DNA from: Erythroxylum novogranatense
Taxonomy: Eukaryota; Streptophyta; Magnoliopsida; Malpighiales; Erythroxylaceae
Direction of reading: 5' to 3'
Length of the DNA stretch: 64,000 nucleotides
NCBI GenBank assembly: GCA_029891385.1
Contig: CM057227.1
Coordinates: 60,885,567 to 60,949,566, forward strand
Positions 24,291 through 36,799 of the stretch are shown in pieces. Below the pieces are notes generated by a model. That model was not told the origin of the DNA. It searched no databases and was given only the letters and a program-made list of their open reading frames with translations. The first letter of the stretch is position 1; the number at the start of each line of letters is the position of its first letter. The position numbers were made by a program, and so were the translations under genes.

Positions 24291-27200
24291 TAACAAATAA
24301 TCATAATTTTAGAAGATAAAATGATATTCAGACGAATAGTATTCAGATGAATAGATAATAATCAAAGATAAAAAACATAAGAAATGCATGCATAAGATAT
24401 ACAATGCTTTCAATCTTCTCTTCTTCAACTTTCTATCTTCTCTTCTCGTTCTCCTCTTGTTCTCCTCCTATTTTTTTATTAATAACAAAGATAGCTCATC
24501 ATAGACGCCTCAGAATTTCAGAAAAAATATGTTGCATGTTAGTGCGGATCATCTTGAGGTCTTGTTCGATAGCAACCTGTAGAAGTGCTACTTCCTCATG
24601 AAGATCACCCACTTAGTCACCCAGTTCATCAACCGTAGTATGAATTTCCTCAATTTTTTTTGCTAAGGCTTCCTGAACTTCCTTCTGTTTGTGACTTACT
24701 TTCGTCCAATTGATGAAATGCTTCAAGAACTCTGAATTAACAGTAGGATCTTATTGTATTTCACTAAGTTGATGAAGGTTTTCAACAATAGATGGTTCTG
24801 TAGGTAAAACGTCTAACTCTATGATTTTGATTGAGGGTAGTCAGAAGGTTTGTTTTCCTTATAGGAGATCAAGATCATCAGGTCTAGGTAGTTTAGGAAT
24901 TGGTTGCCCAAGAAAGTGTAACACATCTTTGACTAAAGGTATGAAACCTAAGGGTCTGAAATGCAAGATTAAATGCACAAAGGTTTCTAAATTGAAATTG
25001 ATACCTTCAACCGTGATACTTCTGTACTGTCCTTTTGTCACTATGCCAACTACTTTGAAGTTTTCATCTTTGGTAGAAACTCTAAATTGACTACCTGATG
25101 CCTTTGTAATGTGATGTGAAACATAGATACCTCTAGGTTGAGTTGCAATACATGCATCATCTGTGTTTTTCACAACTACTTGAATATGTTCTTTTGTAAG
25201 ATCATCTTCATTCCCTTCAGGAAAAATCTTCTTTTTTCCTTTTTTTTCGTTTCTCATATGTTGGGACCCGATTTCGGAACCGGACCCCAATCGGAAAAAT
25301 GGAAAGCGGAAACGAAAAGTGAAACAAAAGAACGAACGAAAACAAAAATGAAGGAATCCGAAGCGGAAACATATGGCGAAAGTCAAAGAAAGCAAATCAA
25401 ATCAAAAGGCGTAAGAATTGAAAGCGAATTGAATACGAATCGAATGGTTCAGAATCGAAAGCAAACACATCGCTTAAGACCAAAAACTTAACTCCGACAT
25501 CCGAAAACAAATATTTTAGAAAAACTTCGCGTTCGAAACCTTAGACTAAACCAATCTAAAACCGGTATAATTTTTTTTCTTTTCATTCTTCAGTCAATCT
25601 CATTGAAAGCAACACAAATATTTTATCTTTCACATTCATACATATCTCATCAATATTCTTTTTAACCAATTTTTTTTCCTTTTCTTTTTCCAATAAAAAC
25701 AATCACACATATCCATATACCCACAATCAAGCCATAAACAAGAGCACTTCAATATTTCAATTGCAACATCACAAGTAATCGGACCTCCTATCCGGAATCC
25801 CAACATAAACTTACACATTTTTATATCTATAACACTTCGATAATTCTCAATCAATCATCAGAATCATCGGACCTCCTGTCTAGAACCCAAAACACAATCA
25901 ATATACAATTTATATTCAAAACCATAATTCACTATTCTATTCCAGATACAAATCCATAATTCAATCAGTCCCATTCATACATCATAACCATACACAAATT
26001 TATATCTCAATTCCATACATAAGTCCAGAAATCACTTACATTCCAAAATAAATGCACTACAAACTTTAATGGCATTTCAAGCCATATACAAAGCCAATAC
26101 CAAAATCCAAAATACATAAAACACAAGATAAGCGAAATCGAACAGAAGTCTTGACTTTCTTTCATCCGATCTCCTACTCGATACCTAGAGATGGGGATGA
26201 AGGGGGGGTGAGCTTAAAGCTCGTGGATAACATGTTTATAAATCGTAAAATAAGCAAAAATCAATTTTCAAAATGTTTTTCCATTTATAAACATTTCACA
26301 ATAGAAAATTTATCGAAAGCTTATTTTTCACAATTTCTCAATTTCAAAGAATTCATGAGCAATTTCAAAAACATGAATGTTTCACACTTAGAATCAAAAC
26401 AAAAACACATAAACACATCAGAATGGTTTGGGTCGGTCCAAAACAGAACGTACTGCAAATTTCCGCATAGCGGTCCTGTGCAACCGTGAACAGAATGTAC
26501 TACACTTTTCCTCATAGTGGTCTAGTGTAGCCGTGAACTTATGGGAGTCCGTAACGGAGCTCCAAGGCCACTAGCGGGCAGGTGGGCGAAGCCTATAAAA
26601 AAGACAAGTACACTTGACTCAACTTATGGGACCTAACCAAACCCACATAACACATTTCACACTTGAAAAATCGGATTGTCCGGAGGCACAATTCGAAACT
26701 AAATTTTTATATCATGTCATATCAGACACATTGACATGTAGAAATTCAAATATTCAAAAACCACATGACAATCATTCAAGTATCAAACAAATTTCCACAA
26801 TCTCAAAATCTAACATGATGATCAAAATCACATAACTAATCTTTAATCAATGAAACACAAGAATGCAACACTTTTTTTTTGCAATATCGTCAAATCATTC
26901 AAACACAAAGCATGAAACAATTGCATCATTTTATTAAATCATTCGAAACAATTGTAACAATTTATCCAATTATTCGAAAACGATAATTTAGAAACATTTG
27001 CTTTCTTGATTTTTCAAAAACACATAATTAGCTTATAATTCAAAATATATACATGGTACCCACCTCAATTTCATGCTTGAAACTTGTCCAAAGCTTCAAT
27101 TTCTCCAAAGCCTCACTTTAATACCCTAATCCAAGACAAAAATCCCTAATTCATAACCATCCAAAATTTGAATAATTTATATCAAGCAATCACCAAAATT

Positions 27201-28439
27201 GAGCTTGGAAAACACAAACCCATTTACTCCTTAAGCTAAATAAACCAAAATTCTTTCAAAATTTAACAAGTCAAAATTTTTTCTCTTACCTTAATCTTCA
27301 CCATTTACGGATTTTCTTGGCTCATCACGGAGCTCTGTTCTTCTTCCATCTTTTTCCCTCTTGGATCAACTTAAAATCACACTTGGAAGCTAACGAAAAT
27401 TGAAACCCTAACCTTTTCTTTTCTTCTTCCTTCTTCTCCACCGAAAGCCTTCTCCCTTCTTTCATTTTCTTTTGTTTCTTTCTTTCAAAAGTCGTGCTTC
27501 TCTTCCCTTAAAAACAACAGCCCACTCCTCTTGTCTTTAAAGAATGTAAAAATACTCCTTTACCCTTCCATATATGCCTAATACTTTAAAACCTTAAATA
27601 CTCATTTAATCCAATCAATCTATGCCATATGCTCTTACTCAATTTAACATGCTAATTAATCACATTAACATGCTAATTAAGTCCTCAAAATCATAAATTA
27701 AATCAACGCCTCAAAAATTCATTAAATCATGGTTAACTTAGGACATTTTTGAAATCATCAAAATGAAGGAATTTGCTAAAACTTCCTTATAGAGAAATGT
27801 TCCTTATTGTCTCAATTTCATAATGCCACCAAAATCATTTAATTTGGTGCACTAATCCAAAAGTTACACCTCAAACATTTCAGACTATGCTTATGCTAAA
27901 ATATTTTCTAGCGATTTACTTCCATCTGAAAGTTGACATTCTTAAAGACTAAATTGAAACTCTAATCCTTCATAGCATTTGTAGCGTTATTTCTCTAGTT
28001 TAATCCAAAATAAGAATCACCTCATTTGGATGACTAGAGAAAAAGTTATGGCCAAAATACTTTCAACTCTTACTAAGCCAAGACTGAACACTAAACCCGA
28101 CTTCAATTGAGAAATTGGAAGTATTAGGGGCTAAATTGAAATTTAAGTCTTCATATGACTTGTATCCCCATGTCTCTATTTTAGTTTTTAACAAGAATCA
28201 ATTCAATCGGATCTCCACAGATCAAGAATTTCTCATAAGACTGAACCATGTTCTGAAAATTATCTAACTCACTTTGATTAAATCCATCATCCTCAATTTA
28301 ATCTAAAAAATCATAAATTTCCCATTTTGATGTAGATAATTATCTTAAAAATCCAACGCTTCAAAAATCAAATCAATCAGATGTCAGACGGAAAAGATAT
28401 AAGCAAAAGATTGAACAAGGGTCAGATTAGGGGAGGAGA

Positions 28440-28545
28440 AAAGCAAAAATTGAAGAGATCAAAACGGCAGCGTTTCGTGCGCAAGGGAAGCAAAACGGCA
28501 TCGTATGGGGCAAAAATCACAGACGACGTAGCACGCAAGGTAATG
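28440..28545. repeat. Weak CpG palindrome cluster in solo LTR 25259
   Basis: Contains AAACGGCAGCGTTT (28462-28475) and a second, decayed copy at about 28492-28506, then GACGACGTAGC. It occupies the same place relative to the ~182-bp repeats as the stronger clusters elsewhere. Confidence 0.55.
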
Positions 28546-28559
28546 ACATATATATATAT

Positions 28560-29100
28560 CCGAATTTTCTAAAAATCATATCTTTTGACTTAAGAGTCCA
28601 AAATTTACAAACTTGGTATCAAAAGAAAACTGAAAGGAAGCTCTACAACTTCCATGAAGAATTTAAAAGCCAAAATCGTCTCTAAAAGTATCAAAATCCC
28701 ACTCAAACTTTCTTTCCAAATAATGTCTCCCTAAACAATAACTCAACTTTGAAAATTTCTATCTTTCAACTCCAAGGTCCAAAAATGTCATATTTTATAT
28801 CAATGAAAAGAACAAAAAGCAACCTACAACTTTCATGAAGGACAGAAAAATCAATTTGGCCTATAAGGGAGTCAAAAACCACTTCAAAGTTTCTGTCCAC
28901 CAATATTCTTCCCAAACAGTAACAACAACTTGTAAAAATCATAACTTCCTTTTTCATAGCCTAAAATTTCCATACTTTACATCAATGAAAAGATCAGAAC
29001 ATAATATAAAACTTTCATGAAGAACTTCAAAGCAATTTCAACCTCTAGCTAAGTCAAATTTTCAATCAAAGTTTCTGCCAGATAATTGGTCATCCTATAC
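28560..29100 (-). repeat. ~182-bp tandem units in solo LTR 25259
   Basis: The TTTCTGYC marker recurs at about 28716, 28897 and 29079 (181 and 182 bp apart), each after CTACAACTTTCATGAAG-like and GTCAAAAACCACTTCAAAG-like text. Looser units continue to about 29640. Confidence 0.75.
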
Positions 29101-30168
29101 CAAATCCAAACTTCACAATTTCACATCTTCCAATTCTCACATCCACAAATAACATATAATAAATACTTGAAAAGCTAGGAAAATCTTCTTTGACTTTCAT
29201 GTAAACCCCTTAACTCAATTCAAAACATATCAGTCCAGAAATCGCCTCAAATAGGATTTTTAAAAACAAAGCAAAATACACTTAAATTCGAATGGTCATA
29301 ACTTTCAATCCTGACATCGAAAACTGTCATACTTTATGGCGATATAAAGCTCTCAACAGAAGCTACAAGTTTCATGAAGATCACTGGATCAAAAACTACC
29401 TAGATCAAGCCAGAAAAATTCATAAAGTTTCAGATATAATTTGGCATTTTCTGCTACTATTCACCCTCAAAATTTCAAATTTTCACATCTCCAAAATCTA
29501 CACTTTCACTAATAAATTTCATAATACAATACAAAATTTACCCAAAACCTCACATCAATTTCATAAAACTCAAAAACACCCATTTCATGTATTATTCTCA
29601 AAATATCGTTTCAATTTGTTCAAACTAGAATTTGCTCACATAGAACATTACACATAATCATTCAAAATCATGAATTTTCTTTTCCTTTACACATGACTAA
29701 TTCACCACCAATTTCTCATTTCATGTCAAAATTTAACTCACAATTCTAAGAAAAGTTCGAGGTTTAACATCATAGGGGTTGAATATCTTGGTTGTATATC
29801 TGGCATAATCTTTATCGATGTTCTACTCGTAAGCAGATAGATTGTATGCCGATCCTTTGAAATTTTCATTGGATATGGTTCTGCCTTTTCGTCTTGCAGA
29901 ATACCATATAGTCTTTGTTCTTTATGACTTAAAAGATGTATTGTCTGTTCATTAAATGGTATAGGCTTGACTTGTACCTTGACTGTCTTTTTCGAAGGTT
30001 CTTTGATAATAATTGAGTTTCTACTTCGAACAGGTACTGATTCTTCTATAATCTTCATTTTCAAATCCTTTTTGTTGATTGGTGGAGAAGGATTGTAAAG
30101 TTCCAATTGGTGTTCAACTGTCTTAGCCTTCTGTTGAACATTAGATGAAGAAACCTTTTTTTGACTAG

Positions 30169-31622
30169 TGATTGAGCCAAGTTTACATTATAAATTGGCT
30201 GCATTTTCATAACTGCTTATGCATTCGTTGACTCCTAATTGATGATTTTTGTGCTTAAATTTGTTCCTGATAACAAGCTCTTGTAATTCACAATTTGTCA
30301 GTAAATTGTCATCATTTCATATTAATTTCTCTATAATTTTCTTAAGGACAATTGATACTGTAAAATGTTATTTTATATTGCAGGAGCAAAGGAGTTAACC
30401 CATCAGAAAGTCAACAGGTCGTGAGTCCTATTCGCATGTCGTGACGCAAGTTAATTCACACGTCGCGACACACTTTAATTCACACGTCGCGACAAGCAAG
30501 TCAATTATACACGTCGCGACGAATATTAATTTACACATCGCGACGTACGAGCGGATACCTGGACTTCATTTGGAAAGATCTCTCACTATTCCGACCCGAC
30601 CCGCATCCATCATTTAAAAACTTTGCTATTTTTAGGTCAAGAGAGAGCTACACGAGACATCTGGAGGTAGCAGTAGAGACGACATTCCCTTCCACCATCA
30701 TTTTCCATTTTCATCATCTTCGATCATCACCATCATTTCAACTCCACCGTCAGTATCTTCTGCTACCATGGAAGACGTCCAATCTTCACCAGTTGTGAGA
30801 AAGTCCGGAGCCATGCGTAGCTAAACAACATTTCCTCCTGAAAATGTAGCAATGGTTTGGGTTCACCGGTAGCTTAAAAGGGGAGTAATCATATAATGTC
30901 TGAAGTTTAGCTATGTTTGTGTAAACTCTGAGTTAGAGATTGCATCTTTATAACTAGATTAGCATGGTTATAGTTTAACCGTGTGCTGAACACTTTGTTG
31001 CGATTTGGACATAGTTATTTGTAGAATTTCGATGCTTAATATATGAAGTCTCATATATGTCATTCGGATATTGCATTGACTCTCATAATCTGCCTAGTTG
31101 TGTTTGATTTAGATGGTTGTGTTTTTATTCGATTGACCGATTGCATTTACTTGTCCAATTTTCACACTAAGGTTTTTAACAAGGATTTAAGAGATGTAGT
31201 TCATTAATTAAATCTTTAGACCTAAAGAGTCCTTTAGGGTTGATCTTTCGAAACTTAGTGGATTCTATCCCCGGAAAATTATTTTGAACCATGATAGCCT
31301 GTGCCCATTTTCAAGAGGATTTATTATCATTTGCTTGTTACTTAAATTTATAATTTCATTTAATTCCATAAAATCCAAAAATATTCTTTTATACTTTTTC
31401 TCCAATTTTAATTACTTTTACAGTTCCGATCAACATACCAAACCCCATTTTATCAACTTTGATTGCAATTTTTGGTAATTAGGCTAGTTTAGACCTTTTT
31501 CATTCGGTTCCTATTAAGTGAGACGACCCGAGGTTGCATCCTGTATTGCAATCTTTGGAATTATTATTTTTGATCGGTTTCCAAGGATCGATCATAAGGT
31601 CGAATCGACAAAGCTGCGATCA
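30169..31622 (+). repeat. Athila 5' LTR
   Basis: A 1454-bp LTR from TGATTGAGCC to GCTGCGATCA, directly before the primer-binding site. It is nearly identical to the start of the 3' LTR at 57218. It contains a row of TCGCGA palindromes at 30434-30550. Confidence 0.85.
30434..30550. repeat. CACGTCGCGACG palindrome row in the Athila LTR
   Basis: Four to five units of about 26 bp of the form TTAATTCACACGTCGCGACA, each with a TCGCGA-centred palindrome (first unit decayed to GTCGTGAC, last to ATCGCGACGT). The partial 3' LTR has matching units at 57479-57568 with different point changes. Confidence 0.9.
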
Positions 31623-31625
31623 AAT

Positions 31626-31643
31626 TGCCGCCGTTGCCGGGGA
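31626..31643 (+). other. Athila primer-binding site (tRNA-Asp type)
   Basis: TGCCGCCGTTGCCGGGGA lies three bases after the LTR; Athila elements use TGGCGCCGTTGCCGGGGA, complementary to tRNA-Asp. Two positions differ. Confidence 0.8.
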
Positions 31644-31963
31644 ACCAAGAAATTGGTTTACCGTAGGATAGCCATTGTCATTCATTTCAATTGTCGTTGA
31701 TAATCGGAATCTTTGTTTTTGCAGTGCATTTAGTATAGTTTGATTTTCACACTTGTTCATAGTATAGGTTTGATTTCCCTTTGCACAAGCATACTCCATA
31801 CTTTAATTTTTCTCTTACTTAGAAAATTTTCCACACATACACACTCATACATACATTCAGACACTCATACTCTCGCATTCATCGCATTTCACTTTTATTT
31901 GACTTTGTGTGATTGTGAGAAATTTTTGTCACTGCATATTTTATTTGTGGATTGATTTTGTGC

Positions 31964-32991
31964 ATGCCCAGGAGAGGTAGACTTGTTCAATTCCAACCTG
32001 AAGTTGGGAGACATTTGAGGAGACTTAGGAAAGAGAGGAAAGAACAAGAGAGGAATAGATTAGTTGAGCGGGAAAGAAAAAATATGGCTGAAAATCCAAA
32101 CATTTTCCCAAATCTTGACTTTCCTGCACACCAACCTAGAAATGGGACTAATGGAGGAAATGGTGAGCATGAGAGAGTAGGAGAGCACAATGAGAATCAG
32201 AGACGTAGGACTATTAGGGAAGCAACAACTTCTGATGTGCATTATGATCCATTTACTGCTGCTTGCCCTAACTTTGATGTCAATTTTGAGATTAAAGGTT
32301 TGTCGATTAATTCCCTTCCTAAATTTCATGGTTTGGCAGGAGAAGATCCGTACATGCACCTACAAGCTTTGACGATGATTTGCCAGAGTATGAAGCAAGT
32401 AGGAGCTACTTTGGACCAAGTGCTATGGAAGGTATTTCATCTGTGCTTGGAAGGAAAGACACGAGAATGGTACATGAGTCTTCCGAGGCATATGGCCAAT
32501 GCTTATCATAGCTGGGCCAACCTGAGGAAGGCCTTTTTGGATAAGTATTTTCCAGCTTCCAAGACATCTTCGATGAGGAAGGAAATTTACTCAGCTCGCC
32601 AGGAGTATGATGAATCACTGTATGACTATTAGAATTGCTTCCAAGATCTTCTGTCCAGATGCCCCCATCACCAAATTCCCGATGACTAATTGGTGCAATA
32701 TTTCTATTATGGGTTGAAGAGTGAAGAGAAAGGTATGTTAGATGCTACATCTGGAGGATCTTTGATTGACCTTACAGCATTGGAAGCATGGGACTTGATC
32801 AAGAAGATGGCCTTAAACCATCAACAATACAGTGTGAGAGATTCCAGTGGATTGAATGAATTGGGAGCTTTGACAGCTCAAGCCAAGAGAATGGAAAGTC
32901 TGGAAACAAAGGTAGATTCACTGGAAAACACGATAACATCACAGTTGTCTTGTATTACTACAGAATTGAAGAACTTGAATGTGCATTGCCC
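31964..32991 (+). pseudogene. Athila gag, 5' part
   Basis: Starts MPRRGRLVQF. The capsid-like region includes FEIKGLSINSLPKFHGLAGE, LWKVFHLCLEGKTREWY and WANLRKAFLDKYFPASKT. In-frame TAG (32630-32632) and TAA (32687-32689) replace codons that are probably TGG and CAA in relatives. The frame continues to 32991, where the copia element is inserted, and resumes at 52006 after the duplicated TGCCC. The last visible part is coiled-coil-like (RMESLETKVDSLENTI). Confidence 0.85.
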
Positions 32992-35090
32992 TGTTGGATC
33001 GGAAAAAGAAAGCATGCTTAGTATGGAGAAACGATAGATTTCAAAACTTTTTAAGAAATCATCTTGCAGCGGAAGCAATATATCCAAATCAACATGCTAA
33101 TCCATACATGATATGGTATAAGGATAATAAAACTAAGAACAAGATAAAAGGAATTACCGACTCCTTCGCTACAGCTTTAAATCCTCGTTGCGCTATCCTC
33201 TCCTTCTTATATCCAAATCCTTTGCTTTTGAGTCTTTTCCTTTAGCAATCTATCTTCTTCCTTGTTGTAGTATCCTCAACCAATTAGATTTACCACTTGT
33301 TCTTCAAGGACAACTAGGTTAACAAAATCCTTTGGTGGGAAAGGAGAAGAAATATTTGGAGGAGATTTTCTTAGAAGAAGAAGAACCAAAATTGAAACTC
33401 TTTCAATTCTTTCACTTAGGAATTTCGGTTCTACCTTGCATGAAAGAAGAGAATGTCTAGAAACCATGCAAGAACCCTTTCTCACATCTCAATTTCAAAA
33501 TATGCATGAATGGAAAGAGTGAGAGGCATCCAATGCATCACTTCTTACATTAATCACTCATCAAATAGCCAATAAATGAGACTTACTTCATTTATCTTTA
33601 AAATGACTATTTGAAAAGACCATAACCTATAATTGAATACCCATTTCGGTTTTGGCAAGAAGAAAGAAGGAAGATGGTCCATCTAATGCACATCTTTCAT
33701 CTTTAATCTAATGAATGCAAATAGGTTACATGCCAACATTAAAAGCCAACCATTAAACCATTTAATGGTAAGTTCATAACTCCATTTAATAATGATGAAC
33801 CATAATAAAGACCATCTTTATTTATTATTTTAATGTCAAATGTGTGTTACACATCTAACCTAACACAATTTCGAAATTGCTTCTTCTCCATTTTAAAAAA
33901 ATTGTTTTAATATAATTAATCTAATCAATTACATTAAACCAAAACAAGCCCATTTCTAAATGAACATATGGGCTTCCAATTAACCATTAATTAGTATAAG
34001 CCCATCATTCAATTATGGACTTCTAAAGCCTCCAAACTACTTCTTACTTAGCTTGATAACCTTCCTTAAAGCCAAGTGGGGAATCTTATTGGACTTTGAT
34101 AATTCAAGCTCGAATAAGCCCGTAAATAATTCAATCTCATTGGAATTAATTCTAGCTTATTAACTAAATGTCATTCCACTAAAGAAAATTAGTTGAACTC
34201 TTGAATTATTAAATATTATGAGAATATGTCCAATTGCAAACCCTATTTAGAACCTTATTATAGCCATCTCGCACAACAAAGGGTAAAATTACCGTTTTGC
34301 CCTTATGTTGGTTTTTCCTTCTAGATCTCTCATTTTACTTTATATGGTGATTAACACATAAGATCTCATCTTAGTGTTAAGACTTGATGGGTAGCTAGTC
34401 CATCAAACTATTGGCGCCAGCTTTAATCACCAAATCTCCTTAAAACATCTGAAGAGATGATAACACTATAAACTCTTTATTTGAGTGAATGTTCCTCGAT
34501 ACATGTTTTAATTAATAATTCTAACATGCAGACCTTTGGATTAATACCTGTAAAATCCATTCCGATCATATCAAGAATTATAATGAAACACATATGAGTT
34601 CACCACTCATCAAGATTGTGGTTCATAATAGCGAATGCTTAAGTTGTATGTTTTAAGATTAAAGTAACGACCCACTTTATTCTTGAAAACATACTTGATT
34701 CCGATTCATTTAATAGTGCCATTATCGATAGTCTACTACTATCATGATATGAAACTCATCATTCCCTTTAAGTAAACTCCTTTACTTATATGGAGATAAA
34801 TCGCAACACTACGCCTAAACCATAATCAAACGACCAACTTGATTATTCAACTGTGAATCAATTAATTGATTCTAATAATATACATGTTTCCCATACATCT
34901 CTATGTATATGTATATTACTTACAAATGAATCTTGGTACCTTATGACCAGATATATAATGCTCATACAGATAAAACCAAACTCTTTTGTTTTATTAATAA
35001 TAAATATTTTCATTACAAAGCAGAATCAAGAAGATAAGTTACATGTAAATACACTTGCTTTTCAGGCACTATATTTACATAACTCCAACA
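32992..35090 (-). repeat. Copia 3' LTR
   Basis: 2099 bp, TGTTGGATCGG ... AACTCCAACA on the plus strand. On the minus strand the polypurine tract (AGGGCAAGTGGGAGAT, 35091-35106) lies immediately upstream. Nearly identical to 49904-52000 apart from small clusters of indels. Confidence 0.9.
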
Positions 35091-35106
35091 ATCTCCCACT
35101 TGCCCT

Positions 35107-35720
35107 AAAGCAAGTTTGACATATCCTTCATTCCCATCCCTTCTAGGTGACCCTCAAAGCTCTTTTGAGTCAATGTCTTTGTGAATGGATCAGCGAGGTT
35201 TTGCTCTGTAGAATCTTTACCACATCCACTTCTCCACGTTGTATTATCTCCTTATGAGATGATACTTTCGCCAATGTGTTTGGCGACTTTGTGGTTCCGA
35301 GGTTCTTTAGAATTAGCCACGCCCACTATTATCACAATAAAGTGTAATGGCTTTTTCGCCTCGGAACTACCTCCAAATCATTTAGGAACTTCCTGAGCAG
35401 ATCGCTTCCTTTTTGCTTCACAAGCAGCAACATACTTAGCCTCCATAGTCGAATCAGCAATACAAGATTGCTTGACACTCCTCCAAACTATGGCTCCACC
35501 TCCTAAAATAAATATAGAACCGAAGTTGATTTCCTTGAATCAACATCGATTGGAAATCGAATCCGTATATCCTGTCGGAATAAAATTACTTCCAGAGTAA
35601 ACAAGCATTAAGTTCTTCGTCCCCACGAAGATACTTAAATATACATTTAACCGCAATTCAATGTTCCATTCTGGATTGGACTGAAATCGCTTATCATCCC
35701 CATCAATAATGATATCCGGT
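35107..35720 (-). pseudogene. Copia RNase H, broken
   Basis: Minus-strand fragments after RT, including TKNLMLVYSGSNFIPTGYTDS (35540-35737). Further pieces down to the polypurine tract correspond to the copia RNase H C-terminus (AAKEA.W-type region near 35430). Several frameshifts. Confidence 0.7.
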
Positions 35721-36461
35721 CTAGTGCATGATTGCATACATCAAACTACCAACTGCCGAAGTATATGGAATGTTACGCATGTGTTCAACCTCCTCTTGGG
35801 TTTTAGGTGCTTGTTCCTTTAAAAGTTTGATTCCATATCTAGTAGGAGTGAAACCCCTCTTGGAATCTTGCATGGCGAACTTATTGAGCATATTCTCAAT
35901 GTAGGTTAGTTGAGACAAAACTATCTTCTTGTTCTTACGATCCCTTATAAGTTTGATCCCTAGAACATAGGTAGCCTCTCCCAAATCCTTCATTGAAAGC
36001 TGTTCATTCAGCCATCCCTTAACCGCAGATAACATTCCCACATCATTCCCAATGAGCAGAATGTCATCAACATACAGGATTAGGAAAGTAACCTTACCTT
36101 CTTGTATTCTTTTGTAAACACAAGGCTCATCTAGGTTTTGTATGAACCCATAGGTTTTGATAGCCTTATCAAACCTAATGTTCCAAGACCTAGATGCTTG
36201 CTTAAGTCCATAAATGGACCTTTGCAACTTGCAAACCTTATGCTCATTACCTAGCTCAATGAATCCTTCTGGTTGGGCCATATAAATGGTCTCCTCAAGA
36301 TCTCCATTCAGAAATGCTATCTTGACATCTATTTGCCATATTTCATAATCGAAATAGGCTGCTATGGCCAAAAGAATCCTGATGGACTTAAGCATGGCAA
36401 CCGGAGAAAAAGTCTCCTCGTAGTCTATACCCTCCTTTTGAGTATAGCCTTTAGCTACCAA
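35721..36461 (-). pseudogene. Copia reverse transcriptase, largely readable
   Basis: A 246-codon open piece with the copia RT hallmarks in order: MVAKGYTQKEGIDYEETFSP, AFLNGDLEETIYMAQPEGF, KLQRSIYGLKQASRSWN and the intact active site LYVDDILLIGN. The fingers upstream (36470-36760) and the link to integrase are frameshifted. Confidence 0.88.
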
Positions 36462-36799
36462 TCTAGCTTTAAAGGTCTCTACCTTTCCATCCGATCCCTT
36501 TTCCTTTGTAGATCCATTTACACCCTATGGTTTTAGACACTGTGGTAGATCTACAAGGACCCGAACTTCATTAGTATACATAGAATCTATTTCCGATTCC
36601 ATTGCCTTGAGCCATTTTCCCGCATCAACATCATTAATAGCACGTGTATACGTAACGGGATCTGTTTCTTCTTGGTCCGAGATGGCAATTAAGCCTTCTC
36701 CTAAACCCAGATACCTATCGATTGTCTCACAACCCTCCCACTACGCCTAGGCACATCTTGATGTTCAGTTGCACTTTGATTCAACTCTTGAATCCATTT

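Larger units (their letters stand above)
25259..29769 (-). mobile_element. 4.5-kb solo LTR of a Tekay/Del-like gypsy, minus orientation
   Basis: Plus strand begins TGTTGGGACCCGATTTCGG and ends TCGAGGTTTAACA, with TCATA duplications at 25254-25258 and 29770-29774. No coding region, so a solo LTR. In sense order: ~182-bp repeats (28560-29640), a weak CpG cluster (28440-28545), more repeat-like DNA (27700-28400), a CTT-rich tract (27410-27480), a tandemly doubled segment of about 44 bp (26430-26540), the conserved GAGCT hairpin (26210-26222), and CGGA/TCCG hairpins near 25780 and 25868. Same family as 10027-14491 judging from ends and module order. Confidence 0.85.
24499..30168 (-). pseudogene. 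Env-like ORF of the Sirevirus-like element, split by a solo LTR and cut by Athila
   Basis: Minus-strand frame in two pieces. The upstream piece is 29775-30168 (includes HQLELYNPSPPINKKD). The downstream piece is 25258-24499 (includes VVVKNTDDACIATQPRGIYV). Removing the LTR at 25259-29769 and one TCATA copy restores the frame across the junction. The end of the downstream piece is Glu/Lys/Leu-rich and looks coiled-coil forming (EVQEALAKKIEEIHTTVDEL). It has in-frame stops near 24856, 24838, 24739 and 24617. Position between pol and the polypurine tract, plus the coiled coil, fits the env-like gene of Sireviruses; the sequence itself I do not recognise with certainty. Athila removed its 5' part, which together with pol should lie past the window. 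Confidence 0.55.

Noticed and set aside
24859..25395. Taking the 178-codon minus-strand ORF as one gene with its own start
   Set aside because: Its first ~45 codons are solo-LTR sequence upstream of the TCATA junction; the real frame continues at 29775.
24499..30168. Endogenous pararetrovirus origin for the env-like ORF
   Set aside because: The Sirevirus polypurine tract and LTR text lie directly downstream, and no pararetrovirus motif (movement protein, coat zinc finger, RT) was recognised.
30434..30550. Regularly spaced repeats that look superficially like a CRISPR array
   Set aside because: Units are 26-bp imperfect palindromes inside a plant retrotransposon LTR and recur in the partner LTR; the genome is eukaryotic.
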